Shown: positions 13,355-22,138 of the stretch, one piece after another
Numbering within the stretch: position 1 is the first letter of the stretch
Layout of the letters: each line of letters starts with the position of its first letter
DNA from: Mycobacterium triplex
GTDB taxonomy: Bacteria > Actinomycetota > Actinomycetes > Mycobacteriales > Mycobacteriaceae
Reading direction: 5' to 3'
Assembly (NCBI RefSeq): GCF_000689255.1
Contig: NZ_HG964446.1
Coordinates: 4,771,341 to 4,806,106, forward strand
DNA: 34,766 nucleotides
Notes under the pieces: generated by a model
Database searches by the model: none
What the model saw: the letters and a program-made list of their open reading frames with translations, nothing else
What the model was told of the DNA's origin: nothing
Translations under genes and position numbers: made by a program

Positions 13355-15937
13355 CTACGCGGCCAGCGGGCTGTAATCGGTGGTGCGCTGGCGCGCCGGG
13401 CGGCCGATGCCGTGGGCGATCGCGGTCAGCTCCGCCACCGTCTTGGCCGACCCGTGCTCGGAGCCGGCCATCCGTGAGATGGTCTCCTCCATCAGCGTGC
13501 CGCCCAGGTCGTTGGCGCCGCCGTTGAGCATCACCTGGGTGCGCTCGGTGCCGAGCTTGACCCAGCTGGTCTGAATCTGGGAAATGCGGCCGTGCAACAT
13601 GATTCGCGCCAACGCGTGTACCGCCCGGTTATCGCGGTGGGTGGGGCCGGGACGCGCCGCGCCGGCCAGATACAACGGCGAGCTCTGATGTACGAACGGC
13701 AAGGGCACGAACTCGGTGAAACCTCCTGTGCGGTCCTGGATTTCGCGCAGCACGTTGAGGTGGCCGACCCAATGCCGGGGACTGTCGACGTGTCCGTACA
13801 TCATCGTCGACGACGACCGCAGGCCCACCTCGTGCGCGGTGGTGACGATGTCGATCCACATCGACGTGGGCAACTTGCCCTTGGTGAGCACCCAGCGCAC
13901 CTCGTCGTCGAGGATCTCCGCGGCGGTACCCGGGATGGTGCCCAGCCCGGCCTCGCGCAGGCTGATCAGCCACTCGCGCACGCTCAATCCGCTCTTGGTC
14001 ACGCCGTTGGCGATCTCCATCGGGGAGAACGCGTGCACATGCATCGACGGCACCCGGGCTTTGACGGCGCGCACCAGGTCGGCGTAGCCGGTGACCGGCA
14101 GCTCGGGGTCGATCCCGCCCTGCATGCACACCTCGGTCGCGCCGGCGACGTGCGCCTCCCAGGCGCGGTCGGCGACCTCCTGCGCGGACAGCGAATACGC
14201 GTCGGCGTCGCCCTTGCGCTGCGCGAAAGCGCAGAACCGGCAACCGGTGTAGCAGATGTTGGTGAAGTTGATGTTGCGGTTCACCACAAACGTCACGTCG
14301 TCGCCGACGGTGTCGCGGCGCAGCGAATCCGCCAGCGCGGCAACCGCTTCCAGCGCCGGGCCGTCGGCCGTGGCCAACGCCAGGTACTCGTCGTCGCTGC
14401 AGCCGGCGGGGTTGCGCTCGGCGGAGCGCAGTGCGGCCAGCACGTCGGTGTCGATGCGCTCGGGGGCGCCTACGTCCCTGGCCGCCAGCTCGTGCACGTG
14501 TGCACGGATGGATTCCCAATCACCGAACGCACTTTCGAGATCGCTGCGCGCCTCGCTGTTGCGGCCCTCGGTGTCGATCGCGGCATTGAGATCCACCCGC
14601 CCGGTGGACTGCGCGTCGTCGGGTTCCTGCCACGGCTTGCCGGTCGGGTTGACGTCGCGGGCCAGCCCGGTCGCCGGATCTGCCAGTGCCGCAACGTGCC
14701 CGGACACCCGCGGGTCGATCCACGCCGCCCCTGCCTGGACGTATTTGGGCTGCGCGGTCAACCGCTGCACCAACTCGAATCCGGCTTCGGCGGTCACCGC
14801 GGCCAGCTCGTCCAACGCGGGCCAGGGCCGTTCCGGGTTGACGTGATCGGGCGTCAGCGGCGAAACCCCACCCCAGTCGTCGACGCCCGCGGCGACCAGC
14901 GCCAGGCACTCCTGCCGGGACACCAGATTCGGCGGCGCCTGGATGCGCATGCCGGGGCCCAGCACCAGCCGCGCCACCGCGATCGTTGCCAGGTAGTCGT
15001 CGATTCCGGCGTCGGGGACGCCGGCCATCGCGGTGTGCTGCTTGGCCCGGAAATTCTGCACGATCACTTCTTGAACATGACCGAATTCCTTGTGCGACTT
15101 GCGAATCGCATGCAAGGTGTCGGCGCGTTCGGCCAGCGTCTCCCCGATGCCGACCAGCAGCCCGGTGGTGAACGGAATCGACAACCGTCCCGCGTCGGTC
15201 AGCGCCCGCAGCCGCACCGCCGGGTCTTTGTCCGGGCTGCCGTAGTGTGCAAGCCCTTTCGTTTCGAACAGGCGACGCGACGTCGTCTCGAGCATCATGC
15301 CCATCGACGGCGCCACTGGCTTGAGCAGCGACATCTCCGACCAGCTCATCACGCCCGGGTTCAGGTGCGGCAACAGCCCGGTTTCCTCGAGCACCCGGAT
15401 CGCCATCGCGCGCACATAGGACAGCGTCGAGTTGTAGCCGCGCGCATCCAGCCATTCGCGGGCCTGCGGCCAGCGGTCCTCCGGCCGGTCACCGAGGGTG
15501 AATAGTGCTTCCTTGCAACCCAGTTCGGCACCGCGCCGGGCGATGTCGACGATTTCGTCCGGCTCCAGATACATGCCGGCGCCCTGGGCGCGAAGTTTGC
15601 CCGGCGCCGTGACGAATGTGCAGTAGTGGCAGTTGTCCCGGCACAGATGAGTGACGGGGATGAACACCTTGCGCGAGTAGGTGATCGGTAGCCGACCGTT
15701 GGGGCCGCGCCGGCCGGCCGACTGCAGACCCGCGTCGCGCACCCGTGCGGCGCTCGCACACAAGTCGGCGAGGTCGGCACCGCGGGCGGTCATCGCCACG
15801 GCGGCCTCGTCGATGTTGAGCGCCACCCCATCGCGCGCCCGGCGCAGCACGCGCCGCAATGCCGACGCGCTGGCCTTAGGCGGAACGACGGGATCAGGCA
15901 GAGCGGTGGGCTCCTCGCCTACAGGCCCCGGTGTCAT
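13355..15937 (-). CDS. fbiC: FO synthase FbiC (CofG/CofH fusion)
   Basis: Makes 7,8-didemethyl-8-hydroxy-5-deazariboflavin (FO), the chromophore of coenzyme F420, from tyrosine and a flavin precursor. 860 residues from the ATG at 15937, close to the 856 of M. tuberculosis Rv1173 and highly similar throughout. Two radical-SAM halves are visible: the N-terminal CofG-like half has CRDNCHYC (C99, C103, C106), the C-terminal CofH-like half has CYTGCRFC. The ATG is preferred since it has AAGG 5 bases upstream; a TTG at 15991 would add 18 residues with no ribosome site. The F420 it supplies is likely used by enzymes such as the LLM-class oxidoreductase at 29525-30457. Confidence 0.97.
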   Translation of the reverse strand: MTPGPVGEEPTALPDPVVPPKASASALRRVLRRARDGVALNIDEAAVAMTARGADLADLCASAARVRDAGLQSAGRRGPNGRLPITYSRKVFIPVTHLCRDNCHYCTFVTAPGKLRAQGAGMYLEPDEIVDIARRGAELGCKEALFTLGDRPEDRWPQAREWLDARGYNSTLSYVRAMAIRVLEETGLLPHLNPGVMSWSEMSLLKPVAPSMGMMLETTSRRLFETKGLAHYGSPDKDPAVRLRALTDAGRLSIPFTTGLLVGIGETLAERADTLHAIRKSHKEFGHVQEVIVQNFRAKQHTAMAGVPDAGIDDYLATIAVARLVLGPGMRIQAPPNLVSRQECLALVAAGVDDWGGVSPLTPDHVNPERPWPALDELAAVTAEAGFELVQRLTAQPKYVQAGAAWIDPRVSGHVAALADPATGLARDVNPTGKPWQEPDDAQSTGRVDLNAAIDTEGRNSEARSDLESAFGDWESIRAHVHELAARDVGAPERIDTDVLAALRSAERNPAGCSDDEYLALATADGPALEAVAALADSLRRDTVGDDVTFVVNRNINFTNICYTGCRFCAFAQRKGDADAYSLSAQEVADRAWEAHVAGATEVCMQGGIDPELPVTGYADLVRAVKARVPSMHVHAFSPMEIANGVTKSGLSVREWLISLREAGLGTIPGTAAEILDDEVRWVLTKGKLPTSMWIDIVTTAHEVGLRSSSTMMYGHVDSPRHWVGHLNVLREIQDRTGGFTEFVPLPFVHQSSPLYLAGAARPGPTHRDNRAVHALARIMLHGRISQIQTSWVKLGTERTQVMLNGGANDLGGTLMEETISRMAGSEHGSAKTVAELTAIAHGIGRPARQRTTDYSPLAA

Positions 15938-16054
15938 TAGCACCTTGGTGTAACTTCCCCACGATCGATTTTCATCCGCGCGTCCCAACAATCTGAATTT
16001 TCGGCAACCATAGCTGGTGCCATATGCGCAACAGTAGCGCCAGGCCGGTTCCCG

Positions 16055-16519
16055 TCAGCCGTAGCGGTGGCCGCGTCGCCACAACACCAGCACCGGGGGC
16101 GTCACCCCCAGCATGATCAGCAGCAACGCGCCGTAGGCCATCAGCCCGCTGCCTCCCAAGATGACGTCGTCGGCGGGCCCGCCCATGCTGATCACCGCCA
16201 CGGTCAGCAGCCACGTCCACAGCGGCAGCGCCGCCCCGCGCGCCGTCCTCGTCCAGCGGCCGGCGGCCCAGACCAAAGCCGCGTTGACCAGACCGCTGAT
16301 CAATCCGCTGATCGGAAACGGAATCGTGCCGATATAGAAAGGCAGCAGCAGAGCCCCGGCTAGTGCGGATAAGACCCCGTCGACAGCCAATAACGCCAAT
16401 ACCACGACGCGAATAGCGGGGTCTGTCGCGCCGGCGTCCTCGACGGACGCGGCGCGCGGCTTGGTTGCGGTCAGGTCGGGACGCTGTCGATATTGGACAT
16501 GATGGAGCCGATAACCCAC
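16055..16519 (-). CDS. Rv1171-like conserved membrane protein
   Basis: About 115-154 residues depending on the start, with four hydrophobic segments (RVVVLALLAVDGVLSALAGA, then LLPFYIGTIPFPISGLISGL, a LWTWLLTVAVISMGG segment and GLMAYGALLLIMLGVTPPVL). Function is unknown; size, type and position between fbiC and mshB match Rv1171. The start is unclear: the ATG at 16519 would overlap the whole end of the small ORF at 16471-16578 in another frame and has no ribosome site. A CTG at 16474 overlapping that ORF's stop (CTGA), or a GTG at 16405 at the first helix, are alternatives. The C-terminus ends in WRRGHRYG, so it is probably cytosolic. Confidence 0.7.
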   Translation of the reverse strand: MGYRLHHVQYRQRPDLTATKPRAASVEDAGATDPAIRVVVLALLAVDGVLSALAGALLLPFYIGTIPFPISGLISGLVNAALVWAAGRWTRTARGAALPLWTWLLTVAVISMGGPADDVILGGSGLMAYGALLLIMLGVTPPVLVLWRRGHRYG

Positions 16520-16578
16520 TGCAGGCTGTCGAGCCGGTCCTGCCAGTGCTGCAGGTTAGGGTCCAGGTCGGGGTCCAT
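16471..16578 (-). CDS. Unannotated 35-residue small protein between mshB and the Rv1171-like gene
   Basis: Reading from the ATG at 16578: MDPDLDPNLQHWQDRLDSLQ, then WVIGSIMSNIDSVPT and TGA at 16473-16471. The ribosome site GGAAGGA is perfect and 6 bases upstream. The peptide is acidic and amphipathic, with a likely single helix (about residues 8-29) and two Trp residues. It starts 33 bases after the mshB stop on the same strand and its end overlaps the start region of the membrane gene, so translational coupling is likely. It was verified codon by codon. I do not recognise a family. An alternative is that it is the true N-terminus of the membrane protein separated by a frameshift. Confidence 0.65.
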   Translation of the reverse strand: MDPDLDPNLQHWQDRLDSLQWVIGSIMSNIDSVPT

Positions 16579-16611
16579 GCGAATTCCTTCCGTGGCTGCC
16601 TCGTTGGCAGC

Positions 16612-17514
16612 CTACTCCTCGGCGGACCCCCCGAGATTCAGTCCCGCGAGCAGGTCAGTCTCCCAACCGCGCCCGTCGCGGGGCCCGGCGGAGCCGGCGA
16701 CCAGAACGTAGTGTTCGTCGCCGAGGATCGGCAGCGCGATGTTGTTCGACAGGGCGCACGCCCGCCCGGTCGGGCCGACGACCACCTGGGTGGCGTGCGC
16801 GGCGAGCGCGGCCACCTTGGCGGCCAACGCATCCGGCGTCGTCGACACGACGGCGTCGATCGCGTCGTCGGAGTAGCCGAAGTCGAATTCCTCTGGCGGC
16901 GGGATCGTCCACCCGGGCAGGAAATCGTCGGGACCCAGGGCCTGCCACCCGGCCATGAACGCGTCGACGGCGAGCACCGTCCAGTAGAACTTCGGCACTT
17001 CCCATGGCTTTCCGGGGTAGTCGGACCCGCCGGCCGCCGCGACCGCGGCGGTGGTGACGGTGTGGGTGCGGATGTGGTCGGGATGCCCGTATCCGCCGTT
17101 GGGGTCGTAGGTGACGACGACGTGCGGGCGCAGCCGGCGAATGATGTCGACCAGCGCCCCGACGGCCTCGCGTTCGTCGGCGTCGATGAAGCGCTCGCGG
17201 CGCCGCTTCTCGGTGCCCTCCATACCGGAGTCGCGCCAGCGTCCCGCGCCGCCGAGATAGATGGGTGCGCCGATGCCCAACGCCCGCAATGCCGCGCTGA
17301 GTTCGCCGATTCGGTAGCCACCGAGTTGGTCGGCCCGATCGACCGCGAGCTCTGCCCAGCGGTCCCCGATGACCTCGCCCTCCTCGCCCAGCGTGCAGGT
17401 CACGACGTTCACCTGGGCGCCGCGCGCGGCGTAATGCGCGATCGTGGCACCGTTGCTGAGGCTCTCGTCGTCGGGGTGCGCGTGGACGAACAACAGCCGC
17501 GGGGTCTCAGGCAT
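16612..17514 (-). CDS. mshB: N-acetyl-1-D-myo-inositol-2-amino-2-deoxy-alpha-D-glucopyranoside deacetylase (MshB)
   Basis: Zinc hydrolase of mycothiol biosynthesis: removes acetyl from GlcNAc-inositol before cysteine ligation. 300 residues, as usual. The LmbE/PIG-L motif AHPDDE gives the zinc ligands H13 and D16 and the general base D15; the third ligand is H147 in GHPDHIRTHT, with H144 also conserved. ATG at 17514 (product starts MPETPRLLFVHAHP). It is divergent from the TetR gene with 93 bases between the starts. In M. tuberculosis a PE/PPE pair separates mshB from the tetR gene; here they adjoin directly. Cytosolic. Confidence 0.97.
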   Translation of the reverse strand: MPETPRLLFVHAHPDDESLSNGATIAHYAARGAQVNVVTCTLGEEGEVIGDRWAELAVDRADQLGGYRIGELSAALRALGIGAPIYLGGAGRWRDSGMEGTEKRRRERFIDADEREAVGALVDIIRRLRPHVVVTYDPNGGYGHPDHIRTHTVTTAAVAAAGGSDYPGKPWEVPKFYWTVLAVDAFMAGWQALGPDDFLPGWTIPPPEEFDFGYSDDAIDAVVSTTPDALAAKVAALAAHATQVVVGPTGRACALSNNIALPILGDEHYVLVAGSAGPRDGRGWETDLLAGLNLGGSAEE

Positions 17515-17607
17515 GGACGCACCCTACCCGGAGCCGACCCGCTACTCTCGGTCGTTGTGTTGCACCAGAGTGCGCCAAATAGGAACGCCGACGGCTACTA
17601 TCGAGAA

Positions 17608-18225
17608 ATGTCGCAAGCCACCGAGACAGCGCCGACCGGCATCCGCAGCCGCCGGCGCGGCGAGGTGCTGGAACGCGCGCTGTACGAGGCGACGCTGGCG
17701 GAGTTGGCCGAGGTCGGGTACGGCGGGCTGACGATGGAGGGAATCGCGGCCCGCGCCCAGACCGGCAAGGCCGCGCTGTACCGGCGCTGGTGCAGCAAGC
17801 ACGACCTGGTCCATGCCGCACTGGTTTTCGCGCTCCCGCCGGTGCCCGAGCCGCGTTCGGGCCGATCGGCCAGGGATACCCTGCTGACGCTGTTCACCGC
17901 CCACCGCGACGTATTGGCCGGCAAGACCGCGTTTCCCGGCCTGCACATCGTCCACCAACTGCTGCATGAACCCGAGATGCGCGCCATCTTCGCCGACGCC
18001 GTGGTGTGCCCGCGGCTGCAGATTGTCGAGTCGATCCTGCAGACCGCGATCGACGGCGGCGAACTCGACCCGGCCACGGTCACTTCGCTGACCGCACGCG
18101 TCGGACCGGCATTGATCAACCATCACTTCCTGCTGACCGGCGAACCGCCGAACCGGCGCGAGCTGGCGCTGATCGTCGACACCGTGATCCCGCCCCGCGC
18201 CCCGGCATCGCCGACGAGTCCCTAG
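17608..18225 (+). CDS. TetR-family transcriptional regulator (Rv1167c-like)
   Basis: 205 residues. The N-terminal DNA-binding domain covers about residues 20-65: RALYEATLAELAEVGYGGLT, MEGIAARAQTGKAALYRRW is the helix-turn-helix, and SKHDLVHAAL closes it. The C-terminal ligand domain is of the TetR_C_16/33-like kind with no recognisable ligand. ATG at 17608; the long open frame extending left to 16465 is antisense to mshB and not used. It is divergent from mshB, which could be a target, and its stop overlaps the stop of lpqW by 4 bases on the other strand. A TACTAT at 17596-17601 could be a -10 for a nearly leaderless transcript. Confidence 0.9.
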   Translation: MSQATETAPTGIRSRRRGEVLERALYEATLAELAEVGYGGLTMEGIAARAQTGKAALYRRWCSKHDLVHAALVFALPPVPEPRSGRSARDTLLTLFTAHRDVLAGKTAFPGLHIVHQLLHEPEMRAIFADAVVCPRLQIVESILQTAIDGGELDPATVTSLTARVGPALINHHFLLTGEPPNRRELALIVDTVIPPRAPASPTSP

Positions 18226-20099
18226 GGGCCGGTCTTCACCCATTGCCCGGCGTCACCGACGATGCCGACCGGCACGGCGCCCGACAGGCTGACGTTCTGC
18301 ACGCTCGGGCCCGCCCCGACGATCGTGGTGTCCTGCAGGATCGGCAACACCGTCGCCATGTTCCACAGCCTCGGCTCCACCGCGGTGATCACGTCGTTGA
18401 TGCTCTTGGTGCCGGCCAGCGCGGCGTCGATGTTGGACTGGATGCTGCGATCGCAGATACCGGTCAGGTTCGACGGCGCCTGCACCAGGGCGCCGGGATC
18501 GGGTGGCCGACTCGGCGCCGTCGGTGCGGTGCTGGCCGGCGCCGGCGGTGAGGTCGAGGCGACGGGTGTGGTCGTCGGCGGCGCGGTCGTGGTCGGCACA
18601 GGCGTCGACTCCAGCGCGGGGCAGCCGTAGCGCGACGCCAGCAGCGTGGCCAGGTTTCCGCCGGCCTGGTGCCAGCCGACGATCGCGTCCACCTGGTTGT
18701 TGGTCAGCGCGTCGCGATACAGCGTGACCGGATCCAGTGCCGACACCGATGCGGCGATGCCGACGTTGCGCAACTGGTCGGCGGCGGTGTTGGCCACGGC
18801 CACCGAGGTCGGGTCGTTGGCGGCCACGCCGATCACCAGTGACAGCTGCTTGCCGTCCTTGCTGATCCGGCCGCGGGTCGCCTCCGGCGGCCCGGTGGTC
18901 GGCGGCGGAGTCGTGGTTTCGGGTGTCGGCGCGCTGTTCTCGACCTGGTAGCCGGCCGCCGAAAACAACGCCAGCGCAGCCTGTCTGGTCATCGCGGGCG
19001 GCGCGGTCGGTACGTAGCCGGGGTCGCTGGGCGCCCGGATCTGGGCCTGGTCCAGCGAGATGGTGTTGTCGCTGCCGGCGCCGACCGCGGCGAGCAGGTC
19101 GACGTCGAGCAATCCCAGAATCCCTTTGCGAACTTGCGCGTCGGCCAGCTTGGGCCGGTTGGCGCGCAGGGTGAGCTGCATGACGCGCGGTGTCATGATC
19201 CGGGCGGTCCGCACATCGGGGATGGCGGACAGCTGCGCGAAGGATGCCGAGCCGCCGTGCACCTGGGCGACCTGAGTGTCGCCGTTGCGCACCGAGTCGG
19301 CCAGCGCGGCCGGCGCCCCCGCCCGGCGGAACTGGATCAGGGCGGGTTTGGCGGGCGGCCCCCAATAGCGGTCGTTGCGCGCGATCAGGATCTCGTCGCG
19401 TTGCGGGTCGATGTTCTCCACCCGGAACTGCCCGCCGGTGACCGTCAACGAGCGGACCAATCCGGCGGCGAAACCGCCCGGCACGTCCTTGACGATGTGC
19501 GCCGGCAGCAGATTGTTGAACAGTTCCTTCCACGCCGGATACGGCTGGGCGAAGGTGACGACGGCCTGCTTGCCCCCCTCGAGCGACTGCACGCCGGTGA
19601 TCAGGTCGTAGCCGGCCGGATCGACCACCCCGGGCTGGGTGACCATCTGATGCCACAGGTACCAGAAGTCGTCGGCGCCGATCGGGGCGTTGTCGGTCCA
19701 CTGCGCCTCGGGCCGGATCTTGTAGGTCACCGTGAACGGGTTCTGGTTGGTCACCTCGGCGGACACCAGCAGGGTCGGGTCCAGCTCCCACCGCGAACCC
19801 GTGGGCGTGTTGGGGTCGGGCACCGGCCGGAACGCGCTGGGCAACACCAGCGCACTGATCGCCGCGTTCACCGGCGACAGGTCGGACAGCAGATGCGGGT
19901 TGAACCCGGCGCCGATCGAGTCGATGCCCATGATGATCTGGGTGATCCGCTGCGGCGGCGGCGGCGTGTTGTGCGGCGTATCGGTGCTTTGCGGCGCCGG
20001 CGGCGGGCTGACCGTGCAGGCCGCCAAGGTCAGGCCCATCAGTGCCAGCAGCACGCCGACCATCAGCAACACGTGGCGGGCTCGGTGCAGCACGAGCAT
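18222..20099 (-). CDS. lpqW: LpqW, lipoprotein controlling PIM/LAM biosynthesis
   Basis: A membrane-anchored lipoprotein of 625 residues with the fold of extracellular solute-binding family 5 proteins. In mycobacteria it controls the branch of polar PIMs toward lipomannan/LAM, working with the polyprenyl mannose-dependent enzymes including PimE, which is also in this window. The ATG at 20099 gives a 27-residue signal (HVLLMVGVLLALMGLTLAAC) with lipobox LAAC and Cys28; a TTG at 20159 just after the typA stop would add 20 residues. Two Pro/Thr/Ala-rich inserts break the core (near residues 390-405 and 495-530). The sequence is otherwise very close to Rv1166. Ends tail-to-tail with the TetR gene. 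Confidence 0.93.
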   Translation of the reverse strand: MLVLHRARHVLLMVGVLLALMGLTLAACTVSPPPAPQSTDTPHNTPPPPQRITQIIMGIDSIGAGFNPHLLSDLSPVNAAISALVLPSAFRPVPDPNTPTGSRWELDPTLLVSAEVTNQNPFTVTYKIRPEAQWTDNAPIGADDFWYLWHQMVTQPGVVDPAGYDLITGVQSLEGGKQAVVTFAQPYPAWKELFNNLLPAHIVKDVPGGFAAGLVRSLTVTGGQFRVENIDPQRDEILIARNDRYWGPPAKPALIQFRRAGAPAALADSVRNGDTQVAQVHGGSASFAQLSAIPDVRTARIMTPRVMQLTLRANRPKLADAQVRKGILGLLDVDLLAAVGAGSDNTISLDQAQIRAPSDPGYVPTAPPAMTRQAALALFSAAGYQVENSAPTPETTTPPPTTGPPEATRGRISKDGKQLSLVIGVAANDPTSVAVANTAADQLRNVGIAASVSALDPVTLYRDALTNNQVDAIVGWHQAGGNLATLLASRYGCPALESTPVPTTTAPPTTTPVASTSPPAPASTAPTAPSRPPDPGALVQAPSNLTGICDRSIQSNIDAALAGTKSINDVITAVEPRLWNMATVLPILQDTTIVGAGPSVQNVSLSGAVPVGIVGDAGQWVKTGP

Positions 20100-20160
20100 C
20101 AGGGTATCGACCGCCTGCCCGGCGGCTTTCCGAATCCTTCGGGCCAACGGCACCAACAAG

Positions 20161-22047
20161 CTAGCCCCGAGCCTTCGCCCGCGCCTTGCTGCGCGCCCGC
20201 GAGGTGGCGTCCAGCTCGACCTTGCGCACCCGCACGATCTCCGGAGTCACCTCGACGCACTCGTCGGCCGCGCAGAATTCCATGGCCTGCTCCAGATCGA
20301 GTTCCAGCGGGCGGGCCAGCGTTTCGATGACGTCGGCCGTCGAGGACCGCATGTTGGTCAGCTTCTTCTCCCGCGTGATGTTGATGTCGAGATCCTCTGC
20401 GCGCGGGTTGATTCCGACGACCATGCCCTCGTAGGTGTCCTGGCCGGGCTCGACGAAGAACTGGCCGCGGTCGGCGAGCTGGATCATGGCGAACGGCGTG
20501 ATGGCGCCGGCCCGGTCGGACACCAGCGAGCCGGTGTGGCGGGCCCGGATCTCCCCCGCCCACGGCCGATAGCCGTCGAACACCGCGTTGGCGATGCCGG
20601 TGCCGCGGGTGATGGTGAGGAAGTCGGTGCGGAAGCCGATCAGGCCGCGGCTGGGCACGATGAAATCCATCCGGACCCAGCCCGCCGCGTGGTTGGTCAT
20701 CTCCTCCATGCGGCCCTTGCGGCCGGCCATCAATTGGGTGATCGCGCCGACGAATTCCTCGGGGCAGTCGATCGTCATCGCCTCGAACGGCTCATGCAGC
20801 TGGCCGTCGATGGTCTTGGTGACCACCTGCGGCTTGCCGACCGTGAGCTCGAAGCCCTCCCGGCGCATCTGTTCGACCAGCACGGCCAGCGCCAGCTCGC
20901 CGCGGCCTTGCACCTCCCACGCGTCGGGCCGGCCGATGTCGACCACCCGGATCGACACGTTGCCGACCAGTTCCTGGTCGAGGCGGCTGCGGACCATCCG
21001 CGCGGTCAGCTTGTGGCCGGAGACCTTGCCCGCCAGCGGCGAGGTGTTGGTGCCGATGGTCACCGAGATCGCCGGCTCGTCGACGGTGATCCGCGGCAGC
21101 GCGTGCGCGTGGTCGGGGTCGGCCAGCGTGTCGCCGATCATGATCTCGGGAATGCCGGCGATCGCCACGATGTCGCCGGCGCCGGCCTCCTCGGTGGGAC
21201 TGCGCTCGACGCCCTCGGTGGCCAGCAGCTCGGTGATCTTGGCGCCGGTGATGACGGGCACCCCGTCCACCTCGCGCATCCAGGCCACCTGCTGGCCCTT
21301 GCGCAGCTTGCCGTTGTAGATCCGGATCAGGGCGAGCCGGCCCAGGAACGCCGACGCGTCGAGGTTGGTGACCAGCGCCTGCAGCGGCGCCTCCGGGTCG
21401 CCCGACGGCGGCGGGATGTGCTCCATCAGCACGTCGAACAGCGGGTCCAGGTTGTCGCCGGCGGGCACCTGGCCGTTGGCGGGCGCTTCGGTGCTCGCGA
21501 TGCCGGCCCGCCCGGACGCGTACAGCGTCGGCAGTCCCAGCGCGTGCTCGGCGGCCGCGGCCGCCTCGTCGTCGAGGTCGGAGGCGACGTCGAGCAGCAG
21601 GTCGTGGCTGGCGTCGACGACCTCGGCGATGCGCGCGTCGGGTCGGTCGGTCTTGTTGACGACCAGGATCACCGGGAGATGGGCGGCCAGCGCCTTGCGC
21701 AGCACGAAGCGGGTCTGCGGCAGCGGCCCCTCGGACGCGTCGACCAGCAGCAACACGCCATCCACCATCGACAGCCCGCGCTCCACCTCGCCGCCGAAGT
21801 CGGCGTGGCCCGGGGTGTCGATCACGTTGATGACGGTGACCGTGCCGTCGGCGTTGTGCCGGTGCACGGCGGTGTTCTTGGCCAGGATCGTGATGCCCTT
21901 TTCCTTTTCCAAATCACCGCTGTCCATCACGCGTTCTTGCAGTTCACCGCGCTCGTGCAGCGCGCCGGACTGCCGAAGCATCGCATCGACGAGGGTGGTC
22001 TTGCCGTGGTCGACGTGGGCGACGATGGCGACATTGCGGAATGGCAC
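20161..22047 (-). CDS. typA: Translational GTPase TypA/BipA
   Basis: 628 residues, full length. A ribosome-associated GTPase related to EF-G and LepA, linked to ribosome assembly and stress adaptation. G1 is AHVDHGKTT (10-18), G2 the EKEKGITI segment, G3 DTPGHADFGGE, G4 NKTDRPDAR. EF-G-like domains III and V and the TypA-specific C-terminal domain follow (NPRAEDLDINITREKKLTN, then a basic tail RARSKARAKARG). GTG start at 22047. It is followed 61 bases later by lpqW on the same strand, as in M. tuberculosis (Rv1165-Rv1166), and preceded by a hairpin that separates it from narI. Confidence 0.97.
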   Translation of the reverse strand: MPFRNVAIVAHVDHGKTTLVDAMLRQSGALHERGELQERVMDSGDLEKEKGITILAKNTAVHRHNADGTVTVINVIDTPGHADFGGEVERGLSMVDGVLLLVDASEGPLPQTRFVLRKALAAHLPVILVVNKTDRPDARIAEVVDASHDLLLDVASDLDDEAAAAAEHALGLPTLYASGRAGIASTEAPANGQVPAGDNLDPLFDVLMEHIPPPSGDPEAPLQALVTNLDASAFLGRLALIRIYNGKLRKGQQVAWMREVDGVPVITGAKITELLATEGVERSPTEEAGAGDIVAIAGIPEIMIGDTLADPDHAHALPRITVDEPAISVTIGTNTSPLAGKVSGHKLTARMVRSRLDQELVGNVSIRVVDIGRPDAWEVQGRGELALAVLVEQMRREGFELTVGKPQVVTKTIDGQLHEPFEAMTIDCPEEFVGAITQLMAGRKGRMEEMTNHAAGWVRMDFIVPSRGLIGFRTDFLTITRGTGIANAVFDGYRPWAGEIRARHTGSLVSDRAGAITPFAMIQLADRGQFFVEPGQDTYEGMVVGINPRAEDLDINITREKKLTNMRSSTADVIETLARPLELDLEQAMEFCAADECVEVTPEIVRVRKVELDATSRARSKARAKARG

Positions 22048-22079
22048 GTCGGTGATTCTGGCAGCGGTGGCCCGTCAAA

Positions 22080-22113
22080 GGCGAACCGAGCAGCTCACCG
22101 GGAGCAGTTCGCC
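22080..22113 (-). terminator. Nested hairpin after narI, probable nar operon terminator
   Basis: GGCGAAC (22080-22086) pairs with GTTCGCC (22107-22113), and GCTC with GAGC inside, giving a long stem with a short ACCGG loop. It lies 26 bases beyond the narI stop and before the typA start. Confidence 0.55.
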
Positions 22114-22138
22114 ATCAGGAACGTCGATGTCCGGCGGC

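Noticed and set aside
13592..15505. 637-codon open frame antisense to fbiC
   Set aside because: Shadow frame of fbiC; low-complexity Arg/Gly/His composition and no ribosome site.
17515..17607. TTGCAC (17560-17565) with TACTAT (17596-17601) as a tetR promoter
   Set aside because: The 30-base spacing is too long for a standard promoter. The TACTAT alone remains possible as a -10.
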